Shown: positions 1 to 8,166 of the stretch, in pieces
Position numbering within the stretch: position 1 is the stretch's first letter
How the letters are laid out: every line of letters begins with the position of its first letter
Source of the DNA: an uncultured Candidatus Melainabacteria bacterium
GTDB lineage: Bacteria > Cyanobacteriota > Vampirovibrionia > Gastranaerophilales > Gastranaerophilaceae
NCBI GenBank assembly: GCA_947525005.1
Contig: CANNUY010000002.1
Location: 62,001-126,000, forward strand
Length of the DNA: 64,000 nt
Reading direction: 5' to 3'
Made by a program: the position numbers and the translations under genes
Notes under the pieces: generated by a model
Database searches by the model: none
What the model was told of the DNA's origin: nothing
Seen by the model: only the letters and a program-made list of their open reading frames with translations

Positions 1-603
1 TAATTTTAAGCTTTCATAAAGTTTATAATAAAGTTTAACAACTTGATTTTTCCCACCTGCACCGATTATTTTTATTCCATTGCTGTCAAAATTATAACCA
101 CATATATTAGCAAATGTAGGTAATAGTATTTCTTCTGTTATTCCTTCTGCGATAACAACTTTTTCAATAGGGAAAAGGGTTTGTTGTTCTCTACGATTAG
201 ATATAATATCAATCTTATTTGATATAGCTTTTAACCATTCTAAGTTCTTTGCTTGAGAAGACTTTAGTAGTTTTATAGCACTTTTATAATTAAGCTTGTT
301 GTCTAAAAGGTTTAGTCCTTCTTTTGAAATTTCAAAAGTAGAGGTTTCGTATTTTTTCAAGTATTCATTGATAGAATAATCGTTGTTTGGTTCAACAGAA
401 GAATTAAATATTTCTACAGCTATATCTCTTAATTCTTCGTAGTTCATATTATCGAGTGAACTTTTTTTGTATTTAGGTTCAATAAGGTTTGATATAATAA
501 TATCTTTGAATACTCTTGGGTACTTTTCTTCAACAGGTTTAAATCGGGTTAATCTGTCTATAGAAATGATTATTTGTTGTTCTGTTAGTTTTTTATATTT
601 CAT
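1..603 (-). CDS. TOPRIM/OLD-like nuclease domain protein, 3' end cut by window
   Basis: The minus strand is open from an ATG at 603 to the window edge (201 codons), with a ribosome site AGGGGAAG just upstream. The first ~130 residues are helical and unrecognised. Residues near 160-175 read VVIAEGITEEILLPTFA, followed by a glycine-rich IIGAGGKNQ segment. An acidic E followed by TE resembles the start of the TOPRIM domain of OLD-family endonucleases (VEGxTE...). No Walker A ATPase motif precedes it, so it would be a TOPRIM protein without the usual N-terminal ABC ATPase. The conserved DxD motif would lie outside the window. Function is inferred from this one motif. Confidence 0.55.
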   Translation of the reverse strand, partial: MKYKKLTEQQIIISIDRLTRFKPVEEKYPRVFKDIIISNLIEPKYKKSSLDNMNYEELRDIAVEIFNSSVEPNNDYSINEYLKKYETSTFEISKEGLNLLDNKLNYKSAIKLLKSSQAKNLEWLKAISNKIDIISNRREQQTLFPIEKVVIAEGITEEILLPTFANICGYNFDSNGIKIIGAGGKNQVVKLYYKLYESLKL

Positions 604-681
604 TCTTCCCCTGTTAATAAATATTAATAAATATACTATAAAATAGCAATTTTTTGAAGTTTAGTATCTTTATATAAATGT

Positions 682-2046
682 ATGTTAAGTGTGAATTATA
701 ATAATATTGTGAATAATTATGCAGTAAGTGGGGTTAACAAAAACTCAACAAAGGTTCAACCTTCACAAGTTTCTGCTTCTCACGTATCATCACCAACATT
801 CAGTGGTGCAACAGGTAATGATATTAGTATAAGAACACGCTTGGCTACAAAAGAAGAAAAAGCTAAATATAATCACTTAACAAAACATTTAGATAAAGAC
901 GGAAGAAAGATGCTTGACGGTTTGTTGAAAAAAGGATTGTTACTCAAAAACGATTCAAACGATAAATCAACAGCTTTAGATAATTTGTATAATATGGTTT
1001 CAAACCCTAGAGCTACAGGCATGGATGCTGATTTATTATTAAAACATACTGTAAAAACAATTTATGATCCATATGTTATCACTCAACATTTTGGCAGTAT
1101 TCCTGAAGAATATCAAAAAGATGTGCTTGATAAAATTACAAATGGTTCAAAAGATTTGATAACACGTGGTATTGCTAAATCAGAACTTGATAATATGTAT
1201 TCAGCTTGTTGTGTTGCAGCGAGTGAAGAATTTAATTTGGCATCAACAAATCCTGCAGAGTTCACAAGGTTTGCAGAAGGTTTAACTTCTCCTGCTAAAT
1301 CTGTTAAAAAGAGCATTAAATTAGACAGTTTGTCAGATAAAACTCTTGATGCAATTTGGTTGTTGAATGCGTTTGAAATTCCTTATGAAGCAAAGGATTT
1401 TAATTCTGCAACTTTGACAATTGCACCAGACGACAATGCATATATAAGAGAACAAATCCAAGAAAAACATCAAGGCAAATTAGAGCGTTCACCAATCGAT
1501 GTATTGATGCAATCTGCGTTTATGAATGTGGGTTCTCAACAAACTTATAATTCTTTGAATGATAAACACGCACGTAAATTCTCTAATGATGATAGAGGGT
1601 TGATTGATTTTGAAAAAACCTTCTTAGAATCTGTTGTTGAAGATAAAAATATTACATCTGTGACATATCAAAAAGTTAATGAAAATCAACAAGTTGTTGG
1701 ATATGAAGCTGATTATGATACAGTTAAGAATCAGTTACTAGAAACTTTAAATTCTGGTAAAAATATAATTATTGGATACACAATGACTGATGAAAATAAT
1801 TATATTAGAGGTGGTCATGAAATAACAATCGTTGCGGCAAAGACAGATAAAAATGGTGAGTTGTCATTTATTTGTAACGATACCGATGATGACAATCCGA
1901 CCCCAATCGAGTATCCTGCGTCATATTTGATACCAAAGATACACCATGCAGGTATTCCTACAGATATAGCAGAAAAAGATTTGACTCAGACTGAAAACTG
2001 GGTTTATGGTGTAAGAGATTTTAATAATAATAGAGTAAATAAATAA
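682..2046 (+). CDS. Papain-like cysteine-protease-fold protein with N-terminal PTFSG tag
   Basis: This 454-residue protein belongs to no family I can name. It begins with a polar Asn/Ser-rich leader that ends in PTFSG (residues 38-42). A possible protease triad can be read in the right order: CC at 175-176 in YSACCVAAS, H379 in GGHEITIV, and N399/D400 in FICNDTDDDNP. The His-beta-strand-Asn arrangement is typical of papain-like and C39-like folds. No signal peptide or membrane segment is seen. No ribosome site precedes the ATG; a TATATA-like box lies about 5 bases upstream, so the mRNA may be leaderless. It is divergent from the TOPRIM gene. The protease assignment is inference. Confidence 0.6.
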   Translation: MLSVNYNNIVNNYAVSGVNKNSTKVQPSQVSASHVSSPTFSGATGNDISIRTRLATKEEKAKYNHLTKHLDKDGRKMLDGLLKKGLLLKNDSNDKSTALDNLYNMVSNPRATGMDADLLLKHTVKTIYDPYVITQHFGSIPEEYQKDVLDKITNGSKDLITRGIAKSELDNMYSACCVAASEEFNLASTNPAEFTRFAEGLTSPAKSVKKSIKLDSLSDKTLDAIWLLNAFEIPYEAKDFNSATLTIAPDDNAYIREQIQEKHQGKLERSPIDVLMQSAFMNVGSQQTYNSLNDKHARKFSNDDRGLIDFEKTFLESVVEDKNITSVTYQKVNENQQVVGYEADYDTVKNQLLETLNSGKNIIIGYTMTDENNYIRGGHEITIVAAKTDKNGELSFICNDTDDDNPTPIEYPASYLIPKIHHAGIPTDIAEKDLTQTENWVYGVRDFNNNRVNK

Positions 2047-2146
2047 TTAACTTATTAAGATATTAAGTTTAAATTTTAACTAAATTATTCAGAACAGTAG
2101 TTGAATTTATTTTTGCAATTCCTGTGAGTACATTTATTTAGTCAAT

Positions 2147-2181
2147 AAAAAACAGGACTAACTAAGTTAGTCCTGTTTTTT
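2147..2181. terminator. Bidirectional rho-independent terminator
   Basis: A nearly perfect hairpin (AAAACAGGACTAACT paired with AGTTAGTCCTGTTTT) has an A-run on the left and a T-run on the right. It lies between the convergent 454-aa gene and minE, so it can serve both strands. Confidence 0.85.
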
Positions 2182-2198
2182 ATTTGAAGTTTTTAAAT

Positions 2199-2717
2199 TT
2201 ATTTCTTTGAAGATTTTTTATCTTCTTTCTTTTCTTCAGACTCTTCTTCAACCTTTTCGGTTTCCTCAGTTTCATCAGAGTTTTCTTCTTGTTCTTTTGA
2301 CTCTTCTTCAGAAGTTTCTTCTTCCTCAGATGATTTTTCATCTTCTTCTGAGTCTGTTTCTTCATCTTCTGTTTCGGTTTCAGAAGTTTCTTCGTCCTCT
2401 TCCTCTAAGACTGCCAAAATTTCGTCTTCGCTCTTTGCTCTAACTACTGGGATTGATAACATCAATGCCATTTGGCTGTCTTCTTGTTCAAAATTCAAGT
2501 CTAGTAGCTCTCTATCAAGCTCTACGTATTTTGATAGTAAATCTATCAATTCTTTTCTCATTCTATCCATTATTGCAGGTGACAAGTTAGTTCTATCTTG
2601 CATCAATACAAGTTTTAAACGATTGCAAGCAATGTTTTTTGCGTCTAATTCGTTATTTTCTGTTTGATGAAAGAAACTTACTACTTTATTATATAAATTA
2701 GCAAAAATATCTTTCAT
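2199..2717 (-). CDS. minE: Cell division topological specificity factor MinE, long acidic tail
   Basis: MinE stimulates the MinD ATPase and drives Min oscillation at the membrane. Residues 1-90 fit the family: an N-terminal amphipathic membrane-binding segment, then NIACNRLKLVLMQDR and a core ending in LMLSIPVVR. Normal MinE is about 85-100 residues; this one has 172. The extra ~75 residues are a low-complexity Glu/Ser/Asp tract ending in a short Lys run. It starts 2 bases after minD stops, in a minC-minD-minE operon. The acidic tail is unusual and resembles the acidic insert in MinC of the same operon. Confidence 0.9.
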   Translation of the reverse strand: MKDIFANLYNKVVSFFHQTENNELDAKNIACNRLKLVLMQDRTNLSPAIMDRMRKELIDLLSKYVELDRELLDLNFEQEDSQMALMLSIPVVRAKSEDEILAVLEEEDEETSETETEDEETDSEEDEKSSEEEETSEEESKEQEENSDETEETEKVEEESEEKKEDKKSSKK

Positions 2718-2719
2718 AA

Positions 2720-3526
2720 CTATACCGTACCTTTCTTAAAGAAATTTTTAATTTTATCTAAAAATCCTTTAGGTTCAGATAAATCTAAGAAAGGAACATC
2801 TAATCCCATAATACGATTTGCAACATTTCTATATGCTTTACCTGCAAGAGCATTATCATCGTTTACAATAGGTTCACCTTTGTTAGTAGATGTGATAATT
2901 CCTGTATCTTCAGGGATAACACCAATTAAATCACAAGATAAAATTTCTACAACGTCTTCAACACTCATCATATCGTTTTGTTCGATAAGGTTTGGACGAA
3001 CTCTGTTTAAAAGAAGTTTGTAGCTTTCAATTTCTTCTCTTGCTTCAAGCAACCCAATAATTCTATCAGCATCTCTAACAGCTGACATTTCAGGAGTTGT
3101 TACAACGATAGCTTCTGTTGCGCCTGCAATAGCGTTTTGGAAACCTTGTTCAATACCAGCAGGACAATCAACAAGAATAAAATCGTTTGTTTCTTTTAGT
3201 TCGTCACAAATTTCTTTAAGTTGTTCTGATGAAACAGAAGTTTTATCTCTTGTTTGAGCAGCTGCTAACAATGACAAGTTAGGATTCTTTTTATCTTTAA
3301 CCAAAGCTTGTTTAAGTTTGCATCGTTCTTCTACAACGTCAACGATTGTGTATACAATACGGTTTTCTAAACCTAACAACAAATCAAGGTTTCTAAGTCC
3401 GATATCTGTATCGATTACTACAACTTTATTACCTAATTTTGCAAGAGCTGTACCTATATTGGCACTTGTTGTTGTTTTACCAACACCACCCTTACCTGAG
3501 GTGATTACTATTACTCGGCCTGTCAT
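2720..3526 (-). CDS. minD: Septum site-determining ATPase MinD
   Basis: MinD is a membrane-cycling ATPase that recruits MinC and is released by MinE. The protein is 268 residues, normal length. It has the deviant Walker A motif GKGGVGKTTT near residue 11, the switch DTDIGLRNLD, and VDCPAGIEQGFQ. The C-terminus is a basic amphipathic helix (FLDKIKNFFKKG), the membrane-targeting sequence. A strong ribosome site (AGGAGAG) precedes the ATG, which overlaps the minC stop by one base (TAATG). Confidence 0.97.
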   Translation of the reverse strand: MTGRVIVITSGKGGVGKTTTSANIGTALAKLGNKVVVIDTDIGLRNLDLLLGLENRIVYTIVDVVEERCKLKQALVKDKKNPNLSLLAAAQTRDKTSVSSEQLKEICDELKETNDFILVDCPAGIEQGFQNAIAGATEAIVVTTPEMSAVRDADRIIGLLEAREEIESYKLLLNRVRPNLIEQNDMMSVEDVVEILSCDLIGVIPEDTGIITSTNKGEPIVNDDNALAGKAYRNVANRIMGLDVPFLDLSEPKGFLDKIKNFFKKGTV

Positions 3527-4836
3527 TAATCTTCTCTCCTTAATGTTTTATATATAACTATTTGGTTTTTGTCTATTCTTGCTTCCTCTGGTGTAAACTC
3601 GTTTGACCTTTGTACATAAGGTACGTTTATTGTGTCGTTTCTTCTTGAATAAAGGTTAGCAATTCTTAATTGAATAGGGTTAAGTTTTAAAGCTCTAACT
3701 TTCGCATCAGTATTGCCTTCTGAGCCTGCGTGAACGATACCACCAAGAATACCCCATACGGTAACATCACCTGTCGCATTCACTTCACTACCTGGGTGAA
3801 CATCACCTATGATGAAGATGTTTCCTTCATATGATACTGTTTGTCCAGAACGTAAAGTTTGTGTTAAATACAATGTTGGTAAATCAGAAGTGTTTGCTTT
3901 GATTAGTTCAATCCCTTCTGGTGTAATACCTTCTGTATCTAACAAGATGTATTTAGCATCGTTTTCATTTTTTATTGTTTCTGTTGTTTCATAATTTGTG
4001 GTTGGGACTTCTTCATTTTCTTCTTCGTTCTTATTTAAAGAAGGGTTTGCGTAGAAGTTTTCACCAAAAGTTACATCAAGTGCTGATTCAATATCTTTTG
4101 GAGCACTGATTTCTTTTTCTGCACTAAGTTTTTCATATATGTTTTCTTCTTCTTGATGTGCAATTTCTTCAACTTCGTTTTGAGCTTCTTCTAATGAGTT
4201 TTCTGTTTCTTCAAGAATTTCATCATTTTCTTTTTCAAGAAGTTCTTCTTCATTTGAAACTTCTTCATTATCTATACTGTCAGTTTCTTCTGAAGTATTG
4301 TCATTGAACATATATTGAGGTGTTTCTGTTTTAATTTCTTCTTCTTTTACTTCTTCAAGCTCTGGCATTTTGCTTGTGTCTGTAACGAAATCTCCGATAG
4401 AATTAGTTTTCTTTAATTGTGAAAAACTGCTGAATTCAGGTTTTGCTGATTCTTGTTCAGGTTTTTCTGTTAATTCAGAACTGATAGAAAAGTTTGAATC
4501 TGCTCTATTTATACTTTTGAACGCTTCTTGGAAAGATGGCATAATTTCTTGAACAGGTGCTTTTGTAGAGATGCCAAGACTTATAGCTGATGCCTCTGTC
4601 ATTTCTGATTTTGATTGAACCCCATCAAGTGTTGAGTTCATAGCTTCTATTAAGGCCTTTATGCTTAATAATTGTGATTGATTCAAGCTAACATTTCCAA
4701 TATTTAGGAAAAGGTTCTTGTTGATATAATCATCTGAGTCAAGGATTGATTTGATTTTAGAGATTAAATCGGCATTTCCTGTAGCGTTACTTAAATCAAT
4801 AATTGTACTTTTGTTTGTATTGTTTCCACGTTCCAT
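3526..4836 (-). CDS. minC: Septum site-determining protein MinC with long acidic insert
   Basis: MinC inhibits FtsZ polymerisation away from midcell. The C-terminal ~110 residues match the MinC beta-helix: LYLTQTLRSGQTVSYEGN, then GDVHPGSEV, GILGGIVHAGSEG and LKLNPIQLRIANLYSR. The N-terminal ~90 residues are compatible with the MinC N-domain. Between them lie ~200 residues rich in Glu, Ser and Asn that look disordered. At 436 residues it is roughly twice the usual bacterial length (~230). It is the first gene of a minCDE operon, overlapping minD by one base. Confidence 0.92.
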   Translation of the reverse strand: MERGNNTNKSTIIDLSNATGNADLISKIKSILDSDDYINKNLFLNIGNVSLNQSQLLSIKALIEAMNSTLDGVQSKSEMTEASAISLGISTKAPVQEIMPSFQEAFKSINRADSNFSISSELTEKPEQESAKPEFSSFSQLKKTNSIGDFVTDTSKMPELEEVKEEEIKTETPQYMFNDNTSEETDSIDNEEVSNEEELLEKENDEILEETENSLEEAQNEVEEIAHQEEENIYEKLSAEKEISAPKDIESALDVTFGENFYANPSLNKNEEENEEVPTTNYETTETIKNENDAKYILLDTEGITPEGIELIKANTSDLPTLYLTQTLRSGQTVSYEGNIFIIGDVHPGSEVNATGDVTVWGILGGIVHAGSEGNTDAKVRALKLNPIQLRIANLYSRRNDTINVPYVQRSNEFTPEEARIDKNQIVIYKTLRRED

Positions 4837-5002
4837 ATTCTAATTCCATATATCTTGTATAAACTATTTCGTTAATAAAAAGATATCTTAAATATAGTTG
4901 TTGTTCAAGAAAATGTGTCGTTATGTAAATAACTTGAAAATTAGTTAAATAAATAGCAATTTTTTTGAAAAATTAGTTTTAATATAACTATAAAGGTTAG
5001 TT

Positions 5003-6190
5003 ATGCTCGGAATAAATTCATTAGGTTTGAATACGTCTTCAATAGTGGATTGCTATAATGTCGTAAATGATAAGAAAAACGATACGATAGCAACGGTTAT
5101 AGCTAATCGCCGTTCAAATAAAGATAGAGCTAGTGCAACTATGATTGGTGCAACTTTTGGCTTGGCTCAAAGTCTTGCGTTTGCTGGTACTTATGCTGGT
5201 GCAAAAATGTTTCCTAAGCTACAAAAATTTTTCCCGATAAAATGGGCAGTAAATAAAGTTGATGAGTGGATAAAGATAGCTCAAAAAAATAGCCCTAAAG
5301 CTAGTAAGTTAGATAATATAATGGTCGGTGTAATTTCAAAATCTATATATTTGATTGGCTCGTGTGCTCTTACTGGTTTTGCTTTTGATTTGTATAACAA
5401 TATTATGGATACAAAGTTGAACGGTAAATTTTCAAATATTAAACAAGGTGCTCAACAAGATTCTTGGTTATTGTCAGGTTTAAAATCAATGGCTGTGACA
5501 AGTGAAGGTAAAAAAGCAATTCGTAATTCTATGAAGGCAGTTGATGGTGGAGTGGTTATAAAATTAAAAGGTGTAAATAAAGAATATAGCGTAACTAATA
5601 AAGAGATTAAACAAGCAAGTAGAGAGTATTTGACATCGTTCTCTGAAGATGGAAAGGTGAAAGGTTATAAGAAAAACTATTCTTCAGGTGATGGTGATGT
5701 TTTAGCATTTGAAATTGCTTTTAAGAAATACCAAGATGATTTGAAAAACGGTAGAATTATGGCGAATAAAGATTTGCCAAGATATGCTAATCAGTTCTCA
5801 TCAAAAGGTAATCTCTCAGAAACAGAACTTTCTCAATGTTATTATTTCTTGACTGGTAGTAAGCCTGTAGAAATAAATAACGATAAATCTTCTAATGAAC
5901 AAGTCGAAAAATTAGACAAGTTTCTATCAGATTTTTCTAAGAATTCAGATAATATGGCATCAGGTTTTACTTTTAAAAATGATAAAAAAGGTGTTACTAA
6001 TGTTAAGACAATCTTGAATATGAATGCAAATCTTTCTACAGATAAAACTTATGCAATCAAAAAAGTGAGTGATAAATATGTTACATTTGTTGATGCAAGA
6101 AATACTGCAGTTGATATAAAGATGCCAATAGCTGAGTTTAAGGAAAAGTTTGATAAGTTGTATGTAGTTAATTATAAAGAAAATAATTAA
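5003..6190 (+). CDS. Calpain-like (peptidase C2) protein lacking catalytic residues
   Basis: Two hydrophobic stretches (about 44-68 and 105-130) suggest membrane association. Residues 148-160 read QGAQQDSWLLSGL, which aligns with the calpain active-site motif QGxxGDCWLLaaL, but the nucleophile Cys is Ser154. GDGDVLAFEIAFKKY (229-243) matches the calpain segment before the His. In the His/Asn region the His is replaced by Thr349 (DKTYAIKKV), and the NPW motif is DAR (364-366, in YVTFVDAR). All three triad positions are therefore changed, which implies a pseudoenzyme. The ribosome site AAAGG lies 6 bases before the ATG. The gene is divergent from minC. Confidence 0.65.
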   Translation: MLGINSLGLNTSSIVDCYNVVNDKKNDTIATVIANRRSNKDRASATMIGATFGLAQSLAFAGTYAGAKMFPKLQKFFPIKWAVNKVDEWIKIAQKNSPKASKLDNIMVGVISKSIYLIGSCALTGFAFDLYNNIMDTKLNGKFSNIKQGAQQDSWLLSGLKSMAVTSEGKKAIRNSMKAVDGGVVIKLKGVNKEYSVTNKEIKQASREYLTSFSEDGKVKGYKKNYSSGDGDVLAFEIAFKKYQDDLKNGRIMANKDLPRYANQFSSKGNLSETELSQCYYFLTGSKPVEINNDKSSNEQVEKLDKFLSDFSKNSDNMASGFTFKNDKKGVTNVKTILNMNANLSTDKTYAIKKVSDKYVTFVDARNTAVDIKMPIAEFKEKFDKLYVVNYKENN

Positions 6191-6237
6191 GTGATTTAAT
6201 TTTGCGTGTTCAGGGTCTCTAAAAAATATTTTTTACA

Positions 6238-6361
6238 CGTCATTACGAGGAACGGAGTGACGTGGTAATCCAGAAAAAGTCTTTTGTAAGTACGCAGAAC
6301 CGTTTGTTTATGGATTGCCGCACTTAATACATTGCATACCGTTCAATCGTTCGCAATGACG
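6238..6361. repeat. Interspersed palindromic element, full copy
   Basis: A 124-base element with matching ends: the left arm begins CGTCATTACGAG and runs to GTGGTAATCCA, while the right arm runs from TGGATTGCCGCAC to TCGCAATGACG. The right half (6291-6361) is an inverted copy of 8031-8101, with 64 of 71 bases identical. It could fold as a long cruciform or hairpin. No coding capacity is seen. Confidence 0.85.
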
Positions 6362-6370
6362 ATTTAAAAT

Positions 6371-6390
6371 TATCATGGACAGTAGTGAAA
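6371..6390 (+). repeat. 20-base shared motif, copy 1
   Basis: TATCATGGACAGTAGTGAAA recurs at 40821-40840 with one difference. It lies directly 3' of the palindromic element and may be part of the same repeat family. Confidence 0.6.
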
Positions 6391-6433
6391 CTCGTTTCGG
6401 AATCATCGTGAAGTTCTAAAAAGCTTTAATAAA

Positions 6434-6470
6434 ATTCAAATAATATCATACATTTGAATGATGTTTTTTT
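6434..6470 (+). terminator. Hairpin with T-run
   Basis: Nested inverted repeats (ATTCAAAT/ATTTGAAT and ATCAT/ATGAT) are followed by seven T. It probably ends transcripts from the calpain-like gene. Confidence 0.55.
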
Positions 6471-6472
6471 AT

Positions 6473-6755
6473 AAAAAATACTTTATTCTACACTTGGAGG
6501 AGGTTATAAAGGACACTTTATAATTTCACCGTGTCAGCAAAAGGCATGCTTTTTTGTAACAAATAGTTAAGAAAAGCGTGTAAGGACGGCAAAAATTACT
6601 CAAATTTAACAAAACTTAATAATATTTAAGGGTGCTGTATTGCATGTGTAACATGGGTTTTAAGGAATTTGGGTAGGTGGTGAGAAAGCTCTAAAACCAA
6701 AAGTTTGTCATCCTAATTGCATAGTATATAATTGAAATGTGTAGGGGAGTTGGAC
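6473..6755. other. Untranslated stretch before yggS
   Basis: No ORF is supported here. It contains a purine-rich GGAGGAGG at about 6496-6503 with no start codon in range, then an 8-bp hairpin TTATAAAG-GACA-CTTTATAA (6504-6523). This could be a small RNA or a long leader for yggS. No known riboswitch was recognised. Confidence 0.4.
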
Positions 6756-7424
6756 ATGGCTATTGATGTTATAGAAAAAAACCTTATACAGATCAGGAAA
6801 ACAATCGTACCTTATAAACCAAAAATAGTTGCAGTAACAAAATACTACGATGTAAGTGCAATAGAAGAAGCTTATAAAGTAGGCTTAAGAGATTTTGGGG
6901 AAGCAAGAATTAATGATGCAATTAAAAAAATTGAATCATTAAATGAGGAGATAAGAGAAAATAGTAATTTTCATTTTATCGGACATTTGCAAACGAATAA
7001 AGTTGATAAAGTCGTAAAGTATTTTGATTATATTCAGTCTGTTGATTCATTACATTTAGCAGAAACTGTTTCAAAGAGTGCACAGAAACAAGGAAAAACT
7101 CAAAAGATTCTTTTGCAGGTTAATATATCGGGGGAAGTCCAAAAGTTTGGATTTGAAGATAGAGAGCTTGAAATAGAATTTGAAAAGATAAAGAGCTTGC
7201 AAAATATAGAGATTGAGGGTTTGATGTGTATGGCACCGTTGGGAGCAGAAGAAAGTGTGCTAGATGATGTATTTTCAAGAGCTAGAGAGTTGAGAGACGA
7301 GCTCAATGAAAAATTCGATATGAATATGACAGAGCTATCTATGGGAATGAGTAACGATTATATATATGCAGTCCGTAATGGCACAACGATGATACGTATA
7401 GGAAGATTACTATTTAATTTATGA
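6756..7424 (+). CDS. yggS: PLP homeostasis protein YggS/YlmE
   Basis: A PLP-binding alanine-racemase-fold protein that maintains free PLP levels without enzymatic activity. It carries IVAVTKYYDV (PLP lysine in the strand after VAVTK), FGEARINDA, FHFIGHLQTNKV, LMCMAPLG, ELSMGMSNDY and GTTMIRIGRLLF, spanning the whole family length (222 residues). The ATG at 6756 is chosen because AGGGGAG lies 6 bases upstream; an in-frame TTG at 6732 is less likely. It is followed closely by sepF, the order known from Gram-positives and cyanobacteria. Confidence 0.95.
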   Translation: MAIDVIEKNLIQIRKTIVPYKPKIVAVTKYYDVSAIEEAYKVGLRDFGEARINDAIKKIESLNEEIRENSNFHFIGHLQTNKVDKVVKYFDYIQSVDSLHLAETVSKSAQKQGKTQKILLQVNISGEVQKFGFEDRELEIEFEKIKSLQNIEIEGLMCMAPLGAEESVLDDVFSRARELRDELNEKFDMNMTELSMGMSNDYIYAVRNGTTMIRIGRLLFNL

Positions 7425-7441
7425 ATAATTTTGGAGGAAAG

Positions 7442-7939
7442 ATGACATTTGGAGAGAAAGTAAGCGATTTGGTAGAATGGATAACTGAGAGTATTACAGG
7501 TGGTGGATACGTAGATGATCCTATCGGTGTGATAGATGAAGGAGAAGGTTCTGGCTATATTGTTGACAGAAACACTGTTTTAAAACCAGATTATTCAACA
7601 AGAACAACTCGCAAAGAGGAAAAAAGAAATGTTACTTCTCTAAATAACTATAAAGAACACGAAGTAAAAATCATCGAACCTCGTTCATTTGGTGATACAA
7701 CTCAGATTGTAAAACAATTATTAGATAACAAAACTGTTGTTTTGAACTTACATTTGTTAGACAAAGAACAATCTCAAAGAACAATCGACTTTGTATGTGG
7801 TGCTGCGTTTGCTTTAGGTGGTGCTCCTCAAAAAGTTGGCGACACAGTTTTTGTTTTCACTCCAAGTTCAGTTCAATTGTCAGTTGAGTCAAAAGAAGCT
7901 GCATTTGGAACAGAATCATTATGGGGCGGTAACCTATAA
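7442..7939 (+). CDS. sepF: Cell division protein SepF
   Basis: SepF polymerises and anchors FtsZ to the membrane. The N-terminus is an amphipathic helix (FGEKVSDLVEWI), followed by a linker and the SepF core: VKIIEPRSFGDTTQIVKQLL, VVLNLHLLDKEQSQRTIDFV, GAAFALGG and FVFTPSSV. An in-frame ATG at 7421 overlaps the yggS stop, but GGAGG at 7433-7437 sits 4 bases before the ATG at 7442, which I take as the start. Having SepF and MinCDE close together fits the cyanobacterial lineage. Confidence 0.95.
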   Translation: MTFGEKVSDLVEWITESITGGGYVDDPIGVIDEGEGSGYIVDRNTVLKPDYSTRTTRKEEKRNVTSLNNYKEHEVKIIEPRSFGDTTQIVKQLLDNKTVVLNLHLLDKEQSQRTIDFVCGAAFALGGAPQKVGDTVFVFTPSSVQLSVESKEAAFGTESLWGGNL

Positions 7940-7982
7940 TTTAAAAAAGATAATAAATTGATTTGTGATAGTTGGATATTTA

Positions 7983-8008
7983 GGGTGCATTTGCATCCTT
8001 TTTTTTTT
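7983..8008 (+). terminator. Terminator after sepF
   Basis: The hairpin GGGTGC-ATTT-GCATCC is followed by a run of about ten T. Confidence 0.85.
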
Positions 8009-8030
8009 TGCGTTGACGGTGGGAGTAAAA

Positions 8031-8101
8031 CGTCATTGCGAGCGATTAAACGGTTTGTAATGTATTAAGTGTGGCAATCCATAAATCAACGGTTCTGCGT
8101 A
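8031..8101. repeat. Half copy of interspersed palindromic element
   Basis: 71 bases beginning CGTCATTGCGAGCGATTAAA and ending in GGTTCTGCGTA. They match the reverse complement of 6291-6361 at 64 of 71 positions. Only one arm is present here. Confidence 0.85.
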
Positions 8102-8107
8102 TTAAGG

Positions 8108-8134
8108 GAGATTCTGAAATGAATTCAGGATGAC
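8108..8134. repeat. 27-base hairpin repeat, copy A
   Basis: Pattern GAGA-YYC-TGAAA-YGAR-TTCA-GRR-TGAC. Copies also occur at 41983-42009 and, inverted, at 42028-42054. It is directly adjacent to the half element 8031-8101. Confidence 0.7.
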
Positions 8135-8166
8135 GCCTCTCAAATATATTACGTTATTCCAAAACT

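Noticed and set aside
2207..2443. Leu/Phe-rich plus-strand ORF
   Set aside because: Antisense to the acidic tail of minE; GAA/GAT-rich codons read backwards give Leu and Phe.
6473..6755. Known riboswitch or SRP/6S/RNase P RNA
   Set aside because: None of the conserved cores of these RNAs could be found by eye.
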